Shown piece by piece: positions 35,339 through 47,300 of a DNA stretch of 57,603 bases. The stretch's first letter is position 1. The number at the start of each line of letters is the position of its first letter. Under the pieces are notes generated by a model. The model was given only the letters and a program-made list of their open reading frames with translations, ran no database searches and was not told the DNA's origin. The stretch comes from Haplosporangium gracile (taxonomy: Eukaryota > Mortierellomycota > Mortierellomycetes > Mortierellales > Mortierellaceae), in NCBI GenBank assembly GCA_015499985.1, contig JAAAUF010000038.1:31098-88700 (forward strand), written 5' to 3'. The position numbers and the translations under genes are program-made.

Positions 35339-37647
35339 ATGAACTTTGACGCTGTAAGAAAATCGAATCGTCTCCCTCATGGGAGAGACGCCCCTTCCAA
35401 GAAAGATTTTTTTTTTCTACGCGGGCACCCTTGTCCGTGTTAACCATTAATAACACAAGTCGTCCAACACAACACCACATACCAATGCCGTTGTTCATCA
35501 CATCTAGGATCGGCTTGCTATGCCTGAGGAGGAGGACTTGGATCTTGATATATCCGCCGAGGCTGATCCCAACCAACAGCTTGACTCTATGCTGCAACTA
35601 GAGCAGTAAGTGCTTGCATTTGGATGTTTACTGCTAACCGGTGTCAATAGTCGCCAGAGAAAACAATAGCTTTATTAACACTTTCATTGATGTCGATCAT
35701 TTCCTTCATTAGGGCATTAGAGGAAGAGACGAGAGATATCTCAACCCGATTCCAGAGCGAGAGGAGACCCCAGCCCGCAGGATTGGATCGTGCACTGGGC
35801 GACGACCGCAACAGCGGTCGCTCAGCAGGACGCGGAACAAACGAAAACTATGCTCAGCATAAATACACCAGCAAAAGCGGTGGATTCGTCACCGGTATGT
35901 CCTTTTCACGTTATTGTTGCCAGTGTCCATATAAAAACTTCGCCCAAAAAAAAAGCGAGCATAATTGACATTATATTTTTGAAATTACTCATTGTTATAG
36001 GCTTTGACCCATTGTCCAGGGAGGAGCAGGCAAAGAAAGCGAACCGCGCTCAGCGTTTCGGAGGTCTGCCCCAGGAGCCATCGGAGACAAAGGATGAGAC
36101 CATGGAAGAGGCAGGCATGGAAGTTGGTACGTGATTTCTACATGAATTTGATCATATTTGGACCCTTTTTTTTGTCAGTAGACACTTCCAGGACTTGTTT
36201 CAGCTGCTGACTATCAATATTTTGCAATATATGTAGATGGAAAGGACTTTGCCAGACCTGGGAACTTACCAGAGACACCTCCCAGAACCTCGACGATTCG
36301 TTTGGAGGCTGTCTACCTCTACGGCACGGACGAAATGTCGACCAAGGATGTTCTGAAATACTTTGACGCATACGGACCTAGCCATGTGGAATGGATCGAC
36401 GACTCGTCCTGCAACATTGTCTTCCCCGACCAGTTCTCGGCCAAGCGCGCAGTGTACTTTCAACTTGTCGACAAAGAAAACGTCACTTTTGGCGAGGATG
36501 GTGATGATGTCGATATTGAACCCAGTCGCGAAACGTCAGAATCAGGAGTCGCCGAGCCTATCAGTACCCCCAAATCCAAGAACCGTCTGCAGCATGCCAA
36601 GGAGTACGTCCCTACCCAACAACATAACCAGCTCACCACGGCCAAGAGCAACTCGGGCCTTTTTGTGCGCTACGCGACCGACTTTGACCGCAAGGAACGT
36701 AACTCTGCAGCCAAGAGTGTCTACTACGCCATTCACGGACGGGAGGATGCTTCCTCGACTGGACAAAGATCATCGACGACAAGCTCAAGATATGGTCGTC
36801 GCAGCCGTGCAGATGAGGACGAGGTGTGGAACCGTGGACGTGGTATTCAGACCATGAGCCGTCTTCGACGAAGAATGGAGGGGGCTTCGCCTTCGCCATC
36901 ACCTATACGTCGTACTTGGTCAAGAGGCAGACGTCTGTCTGGTTCCCGTTCAAGATCTGGATCTCACTCAGGCTCCTACTCTAGGTCCAGATCGCCTCGT
37001 CGCTCAGCTCGCCGTAATCATGGAAGTCGCTCGCCAGATGCACGGGATCGCCTCAATTCTGACGACTATGAGTATGTATCATTTTTACTAAAGTTACTTT
37101 TTGCTACCGTTTTGAGAGATTTTATTCCTAACATTAATTTTTTTCTCTTCGCAGGAAACGTGGTCGTCGTGGAGACATTTCACTTCGTTTGGGTGGCAGG
37201 GTCAAATTCCCGGAAGAGGAGGCAGCCGTTGCTGATAGCAGACTGAACCATTACGCAGACGAGTTCCTGGCAGAACTCGAGTCAACCTTCACTCGTCGTG
37301 AGAAGGCCATCCCCCGGACAAAGATGTACAGCGACTTTTATGAACGCGAGACTCTCACAGAAAAGTCATGGGATTCTGATCGTCGTGGTGGTGGCAGACA
37401 CAGAGATAGAGACGGCAGTGGTCGGGGAGATGGAAACGGTGATCGGGGTGGTAGAAGGAGAGGAGGCGATAATCGGAGAGATAACAACACTGCCTCGTTT
37501 GCAGGTGCTGCTAAGGCTGAACTTTCTGGCAGTAGAGATAGGGGCGACAATTACAGATCATCCAGAGAGGAGGCTATGAAAGCCATGGATGCTCGCCTCG
37601 GCCTGGCGGCTGACTTGGACGAGTATGGACGATCCCAGAGAAATTAA
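35339..37647 (+). CDS. NCBP3: nuclear cap-binding protein subunit 3 (NCBP3/ELG family)
   Basis: Six exons: 35339-35353, 35508-35605, 35713-35894, 36001-36126, 36237-37071, 37155-37647, about 582 residues. The conserved RRM-like ELG domain spans about 162-215 (LEAVYLYGTDEMSTKDVLKY, then HVEWIDDSSCNIVF), with the WLDD/WIDD cap-binding-type motif. A second conserved block, LFVRYATDFDRKERNSA, lies near 280. An Arg/Ser-rich stretch (about 355-410) and an RGG/RD-rich C-terminus follow. Animal NCBP3 binds the m7G cap and works with NCBP1 in mRNA export. The cap-binding role here is inferred from the family. The 15-nt first coding exon is short but in phase. Confidence 0.82.
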
Positions 37648-37957
37648 ACACGCCTATTATTATTATTATTTTGGACAACTTGAATACAGTTTTCATTCAT
37701 TTCTTACAAGGATTACGTGTTGTAAATAACTGTATTGGCGTTGCCAACTGACCATTTCCGTTGTGGAATAAAGATGCTCTGTAGATTATTTTTTTCTCTT
37801 GACTTCTCCTAGTTCGCCATTAACACCTCAAGTTGCATCGCAATTGTGTCTTTATCAGAGCCGTGAATGGGGAACTACCGTTGTTATTGTTGAAATCCCT
37901 TTATTATTAGGATACCACAACTCTAGAATGTACAAGATATCTTACCCCCGTATTAAT

Positions 37958-38050
37958 ACCTGAAGCCAACCCTCTTGCGACTCATTTCATAACGATGATT
38001 GTAGCTGCCAAGATCGTTGCACCTCCTCCCTGTTGAATCCCCTTGCTTTC
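37958..38050. repeat. copy 1 of a diverged direct repeat
   Basis: This copy begins ACCTGAAGCCAACCCTCTTG and ends with CCCTTGCTTTCAG-like sequence. It matches 38499-38589 along its length with many substitutions. On the minus strand it encodes NESQEGWLQV in one frame, interrupted just upstream by a stop. Confidence 0.6.
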
Positions 38051-38498
38051 AGTGCTTCCTGCGGCAGCCAAGCTCAGCTATAAGAGAAACTATGAAATAA
38101 TAAACGACGAGGTTTAGAGGTACTGGAAAACAACGAACACAAGTCACCGATACAAAATGGTGCCCGTCATCATTCTAGGCCCTGGACAATGGCAATTGGC
38201 CCCATGCTACCAAACAAAACATAGGTCCCTAGTCTCAAATACCCGTCGACAAGGATAGTAATGCCTTAACCCTCATCGATCGTCTCAGAGTAGGTCCGTT
38301 CCCCCTGGAGTTAGAACTGAGCCAATGGCACCCTAGTCCTTGTGAATCTCTCTCGTGCCTGGGACGTGGCACTATTGTTCCAGAAGGGATGACGGGGCCC
38401 AGAGATCCGACTTACAATAGGCCCACAATATGATTCACTGCTCCTATCCAAGCGAATGGCGTTGAGTTGTTAGGTGAGGCACCCATACCCCGAACGAC

Positions 38499-38589
38499 AC
38501 CTGAACCCAGCCCTCTTGAGATTCACTTTGTAAAAGCAACACTTTGTCGCCAACGTCATTGCACCTCCCTGATAAATCCCTTGCTTGAA
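38499..38589. repeat. copy 2 of a diverged direct repeat
   Basis: This copy begins ACCTGAACCCAGCCCTCTTG. On the minus strand it encodes GDKVLLLQSESQEGWVQV, which resembles the n-Src-loop region of an SH3 domain. The two copies are about 540 bp apart in the same orientation, suggesting duplication of an old SH3-coding fragment. Confidence 0.6.
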
Positions 38590-39030
38590 TGAACGACGGC
38601 ACACTTGTGAAATCAGCGATTACTAAGTTTGAAGAGAAGGGGGCTGAGTGGTGGAATTGGGCTTGCGAGCGACAGTGCCGATGTGACATCAGAGTGGCCT
38701 GGAAGTAGAAGAAGGAGAGAGCAGAGAGAAGGAGAAAGAAGAGAGATAGGGGGAGAGTGGCCTGGGGAAGAAGAAAGGAAAGAGAAAGACATGCATTTTC
38801 CTGGTGTGAAACAACTTTTGGAGGCACAGTCGATGATGACCATAGAGACAAGCGACAACACGATCGCAAGTGCTGATAGATAAAATAACGACCAAGAAAG
38901 ATCGCGAAAAAAAAATCAACAACGAGCATGGTACCATGGTTACTCTTATTACCCTCATCCCTAACTAGATCATTCTCACCCAGATAACAAAGGTGGTCAA
39001 ATGTCGACCTATCTCATGTTCTGTTGCTAG

Positions 39031-39105
39031 GGACTGGCCCAGCGGTTAAAAATCTCGGCGATAGATGATGGCTCCAGAATGGTCCCTGGTTTAATCAGCT
39101 GTCTG
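39031..39105 (+). other. tRNA-like A-box/B-box pair (possible SINE or tRNA relic)
   Basis: TGGCCCAGCGG at 39035-39045 fits the Pol III A-box consensus. GGTTTAATCAG at 39088-39098 is a weaker B box. The 43-nt spacing suits a tRNA-derived head with extra sequence. No acceptor-stem pairing is evident, so it is not called as a functional tRNA. Confidence 0.25.
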
Positions 39106-39800
39106 TACCTGAGTTTCATCCTGGATATCTCTCCTCTCTCTCTCCGTTGTCGAAGATCGTCATTGTGAGATAGGGATGGTGCATTTAGCTTGTTTGGTAG
39201 ACTAGAATTAGCAGTGTAATGCAGTCCTGGACATTATCGAAGTCTCCTCCCAGCGGAGGATGGTCAGACATCATTTTTTTTGACCCTACCGAGCACATAA
39301 TTCACGAATGTTATTCATTGCGAGTTAGGACCTGAATGACTCGTTTGGTCTAATACAAACCAAAAAGAGCGTGCGCACACGCTTGTGAACCGTAAGTGAA
39401 CCTCATCTCACGCATACCTCTCTGGCTTACCTTCCCCGAGTTCAGCCTCGGAGGTTTCGCTTCCCTCGCCCCAAACAGACCATTGTTTTTTTCGTAACTC
39501 TGTCCTCCCCTCTTTTATGTATTCGAGCTGTTGTCTCCTTTGGTTGTACTCTCTTATGTATCGTGCATAAATCCTTTGAATCAACCAATTTTTTTTATTT
39601 TGGTGGCGTCTCTCATTTCGTTTCAGCTTGGGTTTACACGCACTGTCGGACTTGAAATCAAAAGCGAACAAGGACTCTTATGAGGGATAGCGGCCAGGAG
39701 GAGGACAAGCACATCCCGCGCCAATCCTTCCCTGTGGGCCTTATCGACGAAAACGGAGGGAGGGGGTGATAGATGAAGGAAACGAGGCAACCAGAAAATC

Positions 39801-40000
39801 GGCGATGGCAAGGTCTACCGTGATGGCAGCAACAAGGAGGACGTCCGCTCCGCCAAGGGCAGCTATATGACAAGAATACGGCCAAGTATGGCTGCTTCAT
39901 CCAGCAAGCGGGCTACGAGGACGACATCGTTGACTGCACCGAAAAGAACAAGAACGGTCAAGTGGACGTCGAAGTGGACGTCGAAGTTGCCGTTGTTTAG
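39801..40000 (+). pseudogene. frameshifted coding relic, family unknown
   Basis: One frame reads GDGKVYRDGSNKEDVRSAKG and is interrupted near 39867. The next frame continues with NTAKYGCFIQQAGYEDDIVD and ends at a TAG at 39998-40000 after a short GTGGACGTCGAA tandem repeat. There is no start codon or upstream exon. It looks like a remnant of a small protein gene. Confidence 0.3.
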
Positions 40001-40565
40001 GGCAAGGGCAAGGAAAAGGGATATTAATCTTGAGAAGGAGACCCACGACGAAACGTCTAAGAAAGTTGCGATTGAATAGAGCGGCTACCCTCTCGTAAAT
40101 CAAGTATTGACGCCCTCCGTCTAAGACGGATTCTAGGCTAGGCTTTCATAACCATTGAATGTTGAAGAATATGGGGGGGAGGGGGGGTTGTGGCATGTCC
40201 TTGCTTGCTGCTCCTTATTCGCGTTATGAATTAACGCACTCGATTTTCCAAGGGCAATTTGATTTAAGCTATCGGTGCAGGTGCAGCCGCAAGTAGGGAT
40301 TGATTTTGTTGTCATTTTGTTAAGCAAATTTTCTATAGTTAACAAGGTCTAACCAAATATATTAATTGCTGTGGCTTCTGCTGACCCCTGGTTGAAATTT
40401 TTCGGGCGCCACCAATTTGCATCATAATAAAATGAGCGTTTCTCATCAAATGGTGCAATGCAGTAAAAATTGCGGACTGAAAACGTAATTTAGTCCGCAA
40501 TCATGTATTTCAAGCGAAATGCGGCCCAAAGTGTATTACTTTAATTATGTAGCTATTCAATTTTT

Positions 40566-42257
40566 CTATGCCGACTTTTCTTCGCCAGCAGTGGTAAGAG
40601 GAGCATCAACAAGAACCGGTGCATCAACGGCAACAGCAACAATCATCTCCTGCGATTCAACCTTTGACTGTTCCTGCATTATGGACCGGATCGGGTGTGA
40701 CTCGCAGTCAAAGATCGAGGTTTCGCGCTGATGGAGCCTGCAGCAGCCCTTACACCTCTGGTGGACACACTTAGCGGAAAAGGTGTTCAGGCACTGACCC
40801 GACTGGCAGAGGTTCGCTTGAACTTTAGTCTTTTTGGGCTTGATCTTCTTGACCTTCCCTGATGGTGTAGCGGTAGCATTTTCACCGTCCTCGCCTTGGG
40901 CCGCCTCGTCAGCCGTCCGTTTTACGCCTGATGTTGTGGTGGTGGTATCGGTTTCGTCGACACCCTCCTGACTAGCCTCCTTCTTACTCTGATCCGGCAT
41001 TGGCTGTCTAAAGTAGGGCTGAGCCAACCAGTGAGGCAAAATGGGGAACTCCTGGTCGTCGACTCGTCCTTCAAAACTCTCTCCCGCCATCCGTGAAGTC
41101 TCTGCATCCTGAATCAGTCTCTCCTTCAGCTTGCGGGCGATGGTCCACAGTTCCTCCCGTGTGGTGGCCATTCCAAGTTCGGTCCGCAAGTCGGTATGAA
41201 TGACCAAGCTGGGGCGGAATATCTTGAACAAGTGTCCACGGGTATAGGCAAGCTTGGTGTCGTATTCATCGCAGATCGCTAAGTACTCTTCTGCAAGTTT
41301 CCAGGACTGTGGCAGTTCCGGTGTGAAAATGGCCGGGTTGTAGAGGTTCCCCTCGGCAGACATGACGCCGTCACATCCAGTCTTTTCCATACACCGTGCC
41401 AGATCCTCATGGTAGAGAATATTCCCGTTAGCAATAACAGGGACCCGATGTCCGACCGCCTCCCGGACAAGTTTGATTTTCTCCCAATCCGCAACTCCTG
41501 TCAAGTGCCCCTTCATCTCCCGCAGACGACCGTGTACGACCAAGATCTGAGCTCCGGCATCGACGACCATCTTGGCATAGGCGACCGTCTTTTCGGCCTC
41601 AGGGAAGACTCTGATTTTGGCGGTGACGGGGATCGGGAGGTGTTTGTGGAGGGTCGAGATGAGAGACGAGATCAAAGGCCAATCCTCCATCAGGAAGGAA
41701 CCGTAATGTCCTCTCCTAGCAATGTGTTGGGGGCATCCGAGGTTGATGTCGACTGCGTCGCAATAGGGCGCCACCATTAATGCTGCCTGCAGCAAATATT
41801 CTGGGTCATTGGCGCAGAACTAAGCAGTTGAAGAAAGAATAGGGGCGAGGTGAGTCATGCTGTAGATAAATAACAGAAGTAACAGCCGACAAGCAGAAGA
41901 GGATTGAGTGTATATGATTACCTGAACGATCAAGGGTCTGTCATTAGGTCCTCCGCCACCAAGGCCATCCTTGAGTCCAGCCCAATGTTCATCTCTATAC
42001 TTCTCCTCCTTGGCAAACAACTTGGCATTGAACATAGGGGTATAGCACAGGTCAGCATTGTAGCGTCTAGAAAGAATCCTCCAAGCGAGTTCGGACTGGT
42101 CGACCATGGGAGCGACGACATACTTGGGCGATCCGATCGACTTGTAAAAGTCGAAAGAGGTCAGTTTTTCGGCGGGGAAGGTGTGTTCGGCCCGACACTT
42201 TGCGGCGAGGGCAATGTTGCGCTGCTCGACTTCCTCCTTGACCTTTGCTGAAGCCAT
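40566..42257 (-). CDS. DUS1: tRNA-dihydrouridine synthase Dus1
   Basis: Two exons, 42257-41922 and 41819-40566, give about 529 residues. The FMN-dependent TIM-barrel begins with SPKYVVAPMVDQSELAWR, and the catalytic cysteine is in DINLGCPQHIARRG (Cys 141). Further blocks are PVTAKIRVFPEAEKTV, ILVVHGRLREMKGHLTG and VPVIANGNILYHEDL. The C-terminal tail carries a Cys/His cluster (CLNTFSAKCVHQRCKGCC) that also occurs in DUS1L proteins. Dus1 makes dihydrouridine at positions 16 and 17 of tRNAs. The start is set at the ATG of MASAKVKEE, but the frame stays open upstream to an ATG at 42698, with another at 42545. Confidence 0.92.
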
Positions 42258-42830
42258 TGTTGTTGTTGTCGGGTTGAGGTAGTGGGGGATGTGAGGGAAC
42301 TTTTTGAGGATTAGTTTGCGGTGTGCGTTGAGGGATGGTTGTGCAAAGTAGTTGTCGTTGTCGTTTGTTCTTGGGTGTTGTTGTTCCTGAATCGATATTG
42401 TTGAGAAAGAAGAGGGAAGGTAGTGAGGGGAAGAAGAAGGGGTAAAGAAGAAGGAGTTGAGGATGGTTGCCTTGAAGGAGGGAGAGATGAAGAAGGATCG
42501 GATAGGTGTAGCTGCTCTGTGTGATAGCAGGGAAGGGATCAGCATCAAACCAGCCTTGGTCCGAAGAGGTAAGGGGATTGAGGAGAATAAAAGTAAAGAA
42601 GGGGGGGAAGGAGCGAAAGCGAAGAAATAAAAAAAAAAACATTTGTGACTGCGCCTTGGATCGGGATGGAATTGGCCCGCTGTGAGATCATTAGCCAATC
42701 ATGATGGCCTGCCCCTTTTTAGTACCTTTTTGTTGGTCAAAGAGAGCAACAGAAAGAACCACCTTTTCCATCATCTCTTCTTCTCCCTCTTTTTCATCAC
42801 CTTTCTCTTCCCTCTTCCCTTTATCACACA
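42258..42830. promoter_or_regulatory. divergent promoter between DUS1 and the GDP-fucose transporter
   Basis: The region is strand-biased: CT-rich toward the transporter start and purine-rich on the plus strand over the DUS1 leader. Part of it (42258-42698) is open in the DUS1 frame and could be translated as an N-terminal extension. Confidence 0.45.
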
Positions 42831-44159
42831 ATGTCCACAGACAAGGACGACAAGTTCTTGCCATCACCCGCTGTCCAGCGTGGAGCTCCTCAGCACCCTC
42901 TCAGCCTCATTATCTCCGCCATCGCCTTTTACTGGGTCGCGTCCCTCTCTGTCGTCTTTCTCAACAAGACTATCCTCTCTGGTTCAGAATACAAGTTCCC
43001 TTACCCTCTCTTCGTCACGCTTTATCAATTGATCGTCGCCCTGGTTCTCTTGGTCGTCTGCGGGCAGCTCGGCAAGAGGTATATAACATATTCCACTCGA
43101 CGCAAACTATTAAGAGCCGCGACCCTTTCAATGAATCGTTGTACAAAAGCCAAGAGAGGAAAAAAAGAGAATTGACCACCTAGTATAAAAGCTATTGTTC
43201 TAATCGACAACAAATACCTCTATACTGAACGATTAGGAATCGCTCGTTCTCAATGATCCCTCCGTTTGAATTTGATCTGGACATTGCCCGCAAGATCGCC
43301 CCCCTCTCGGTCGTCTACGTCCTCATGCTGACGCTCAACAACCTCTGCCTCCAATTGGTCGAGGTCACCTTCTACCAGGTCGCGCGCTCGCTCTCCATCT
43401 TCTTCAACATCCTCCTCACTTACACCATGCTCCGCCAAAAGACCTCCCCCGCAGCCATGTTAGCCTGTGCTGTCGTCGTGCTCGGCTTCTTTGTCGGCTC
43501 TTATGGCGAAAGCAATTTTTCTTGGGCGGGTCTCTGGGCCGGTGTGGGATCCAGTATCTTTGTTGCGCTCTATGGAATCTATGTCAAGAAAACCCTGGCC
43601 ATGATCGATAACAATCAGTGGCGCCTCCTCCACTACAACACTGCCATCTCGATTGTTCTTTTGACCCCTATTGTCCTCTTTTCGGGCGAGATGGGCGAGA
43701 TCAACAGAGAGGTGTATTTCTTGGGAGATTTGGGATTCTGGCTCTTGATGACCTTGACAGGAGTTGCGGGATTCCTGATCAACACCGCCATGTTCTTGCA
43801 GATCAAGTACACTACCGCCTTGACCAACACCATCTCTGGAACCGCAAAGTCCTGTGTCCAAACCCTCCTCGCCATGGTCTTTTATCAAAACCCCATTACC
43901 GCCATGGTACGTCCCTTCCTTTGTATTTTTTTAATGCTCGTGTGCCGTAGCGGTAGACGCTCCTCTGTAACGAGTGTGTGAGACCACTCTCTCTCTCCCT
44001 CCCCTTTTCTGTTCATTTTTGTGCATGCAACTAATTATTTGTTAATCAACTCTTGCATCTTTACTTTTTCATAATTAGAACGGTTTTGGAATCTTTTTAA
44101 GTTTGCTTGGATCGGGCATGTACTCCTGGGTTCGCTACGCAGAGATGCAACGCAGATAG
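42831..44159 (+). CDS. GDP-fucose transporter (SLC35C1-like)
   Basis: Three exons, 42831-43078, 43237-43906 and 44079-44159, give about 332 residues with around ten hydrophobic segments. Blocks shared with SLC35C1 are YWVASLSVVFLNK, LNNLCLQLVEVTFYQVARSL, LLHYNTAISIVLL, IKYTTALTNTISGTAKSCVQ and the final YSWVRYAEMQ. The family imports GDP-fucose into the Golgi lumen in exchange for GMP, and this would supply cell-wall or glycan fucosylation. Substrate specificity is inferred from these blocks. The last coding exon is only 27 codons. Confidence 0.85.
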
Positions 44160-44350
44160 ACGCATACCTCTTGCTTTTTCACGCACTCATCACTAAAACT
44201 ATTACATTCAACATACTACTTGCAGCAGGAGTAATAGGACGCGGCATTATTATTATTATTTTTTTGTTTCTATTTTATTTTATTTTTGGATTTTCGAAAG
44301 TGTTGTTTACAACGCATGGATCCATCAGGAGACTCGCACCCTTGGAGGTC

Positions 44351-47300
44351 TTATGCGATGCGTGCAAATCGGGACCACAGACGGACCAAAACATCCTGCT
44401 GCAGCAGGGCATAGACCTGATCTTTAAACGGCTGCCTTGAGTCCAGCGCCATCCGGTTACTATTGATCCTGGTCTGAACCTTCAACAGTCCCTCAGCGTT
44501 CTTGGTCTCCTTACACAGCATGCTGACCAACTCCAGAAGCGGCAGGTCAAACATCAGCTCAAGGAACTGCTGCCCCTGAAGACTGAGCGCCACCGTGGCG
44601 GGATGGTGAGAGCCCCAAGTGCCTCCTGCATTGTTAGAAAACGGCGCAACAGGCTTGTTCGCCGACCGTCCCAACAAAGTATCGACCGCCCGTTCGCAGA
44701 TTGAGTGCTTCATCTCTGGCTTGAACAGCGTGACAGATGATTGAACATGACCGCCAATCTGTCGTCCAGAACCCGCCATGTGCCCTCCTGCTACGCCTCC
44801 TCCTCCTCCTAGCGGTACACCACTCAGACCGGGCGTGGGCGCAGGAATGGGAAAAGATCTGACGATAACTGATCCTTTGGTGAACGTCAGCATTCCGCTC
44901 TCGTGAGCAAGTCCGATCGCCCTGAATGCTTGGCTGTAGTCGATCTTGGGCAAAAACTGCTGCAGCACTGCGCCGGCAAGGAACTCCTCCAAATGCATAC
45001 AGCTTTCAATCGCCTTTAGAGCAAACTGGGATGGCGTCTGTGACGCTGGTGGTAATGGCCCGTTGTTGGAAGGTGGTGTGGGTGCAGATCCGTTCGAGTC
45101 CATGATCGAGGGCGGCATGCCGAGTCCAACCGTTCCTGGTCCGTTGTTACCCGCAGTGCCATTGGTGGCAGAGAGCGAGGAGAGTGTCTGGAATGTGTTC
45201 AAGAACTGATGGTCCGAAGCTGATGCCGAGTGGCCACTGATGTTACCGACATGTGGCGAAGCGACTGCTGGTGGGATGGGTGAAGGGGATGTGTTCGTTC
45301 CGTGATGGTAGGCAGACCATATCCTCCAGTTCAAACGCTCCGTTTCTGAAAAGCACCTTGAAGCGACCATGCAGGCGTTTAAGAACGCTGCAAGTGAATC
45401 CTGGTACATGCCCTCCAGGTGATAAAGCTCCGTTAAACATAGCGAATACCGGGTGATATGCGCGCTAATCTTGGTCGAATACATAGCCGACACGGAGCCC
45501 AAAGTTGAAGAGTGGGCGGTAGGTTCCAAGCGGTGCAATTTCGCCTTTGCCTTGGCTTCGACTTTCATCCTCATCGTGACCGAATCCGTCTCTGCCCGAA
45601 TCTGTTGCTCGTAAAGTCGAATAAGAAGTCTCGAAAATCCTTGTGCCGCTCCGGGAACTGCCTCCACTGCCGTTCCTGCTTCGCGGCTACTTAGCATCGC
45701 AATGATTTTTATTCGTGAGTCCGTCCACGAGTTCACACAGTCCAATGAGGTCGTGAAGAGCGCAAAGTATCCAAACTCGCTGAGTGTCAGTTTGGCCCTT
45801 TCTGGCAAAAGGGACGAGAGAGCTCCTGCCAAAAGCGCGGCAAACACGTCAACAACGCCTCGAGTCCGCACCATACTGAAGAGCTCCAGAATGACGGCAA
45901 AATCGCTCAAGCTATCTCTGGCCGGGACTCCGTGTGGGTTCATGGTTGGTTGCTGGCCTTGCATAGGTGTAGAGTTGTGGCTCAAAGGCTCGGCGGCATG
46001 GAGAAGAAGGCCTTGGATCATATCGAGAGCGGCCATGCGGTTGATTTTGATTGGATCCATATCTGACGAAAAGATGGCATCAAGGCAACTGGCGACAGCG
46101 ATATCCCGAAAGTCCACGCTCAACACTGTCTGGCTCACGTTGAGGATGGCCGAAAGAGGTCCCAGCACACTGTAAACGAGGAACATTTCTATGTAAACTC
46201 AAAAGAAATTGGATGTGATTAGTCAAAAAACATATATGAACTATATGCTGGCACTGAGATGATACGTTGGCTCGAGGGGCGATTTGCCCTTACCTGGGCA
46301 CATGTACTTTTCCAGTCTTTCAACAGCTGCTCGGCAGTAGTCAGAGATGAACACCCATTTCTTGTGGTTGATACAGATTGCCAATGCATGCAACTAGAAC
46401 AAGTTAAAGAGTTTAAAAAGCGCCAGAGTATGTTAGAGATAATGCGTCAAATACAAAAAAGTAAGCCTTGTCAGTTTCGGTAGCAATAATTCCAAACTGA
46501 CATGAACAAACCTGTAATTTCTGATCCAGTGGTCCAAACGTCTGTAGATATTCAAAGAGGAGCTGGCAAAGTCCTTCAACTATTTCGTCTTCGTCTTTGG
46601 TAGGAGGAGCCGAAGGTTCTAACGAGTCGGGCAGATGGGGCCCATCAATGTCCATTTTGACATCATCCACCTGCCCATACTGGTTAGGAGGGACGCCGAG
46701 ACCTTTGCTCGTACCAGACACAGCGCTAGTACCAGAGCTACTATTAATCCGTTGCTCCAGTCGCGCCAAAAGCCTCCGTTCCCGTGAAGTCTCATAGTCC
46801 TGAATCATGATTCCGAACTGGGTGACAGTGACTTGCTTTCCCAGTTCAGCCTGCAGGCGGTTGTAGGCGATATTCATGGGGACTATTTGCTGACTACCAA
46901 GAAAACGTTCGCAGGATTGGAGAAACAGAGCTGAATCGAGGCAACGGTCCCGTTTGCATGCCTGTACACTCAGTGCTAACGTAACCAAACCCGATGTGAA
47001 GGGTGCCAGTCCATCCTATGAAAGGTTGACACAAAAGAAAGGCATGTATTAGTAAATGCATCCAAGCGCGGTTGTCAATGCCGCCCTCGTATTGGAGCAC
47101 GATGGCTTACCTTCATGAGATAGTTTTCGACATCAGCTGGATGTTGATACTCGACAATCAACGACAATTGCTCCGCCACTCTCTTGACTGGATCATTGGA
47201 AGGACCTCGAGAATTAGTTGGTGCTCTTGTCTGTAGAATAAAAAAAGCGAGCCGATAAATAGTATATGTCAGTCAGTACTAGCGCAATTATTAAAGCCGG

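Larger units (their letters stand above)
37648..40565. other. 2.9-kb gene-poor region with repeats and coding relics
   Basis: No intact gene is supported. The stretch holds two diverged copies of a roughly 92-bp sequence (37958-38050 and 38499-38589), a tRNA-like A/B-box pair near 39035-39098, and a frameshifted coding relic (39801-40000). Purine-rich sequence occupies 38690-38790. The base composition and broken frames suggest decayed mobile or duplicated DNA. Confidence 0.5.

Noticed and set aside
38629..38883. Frame of about 84 codons in the purine-rich stretch
   Set aside because: It is composed of GAG/AGA repeats giving Arg/Glu/Gly and lacks promoter, introns or homology.
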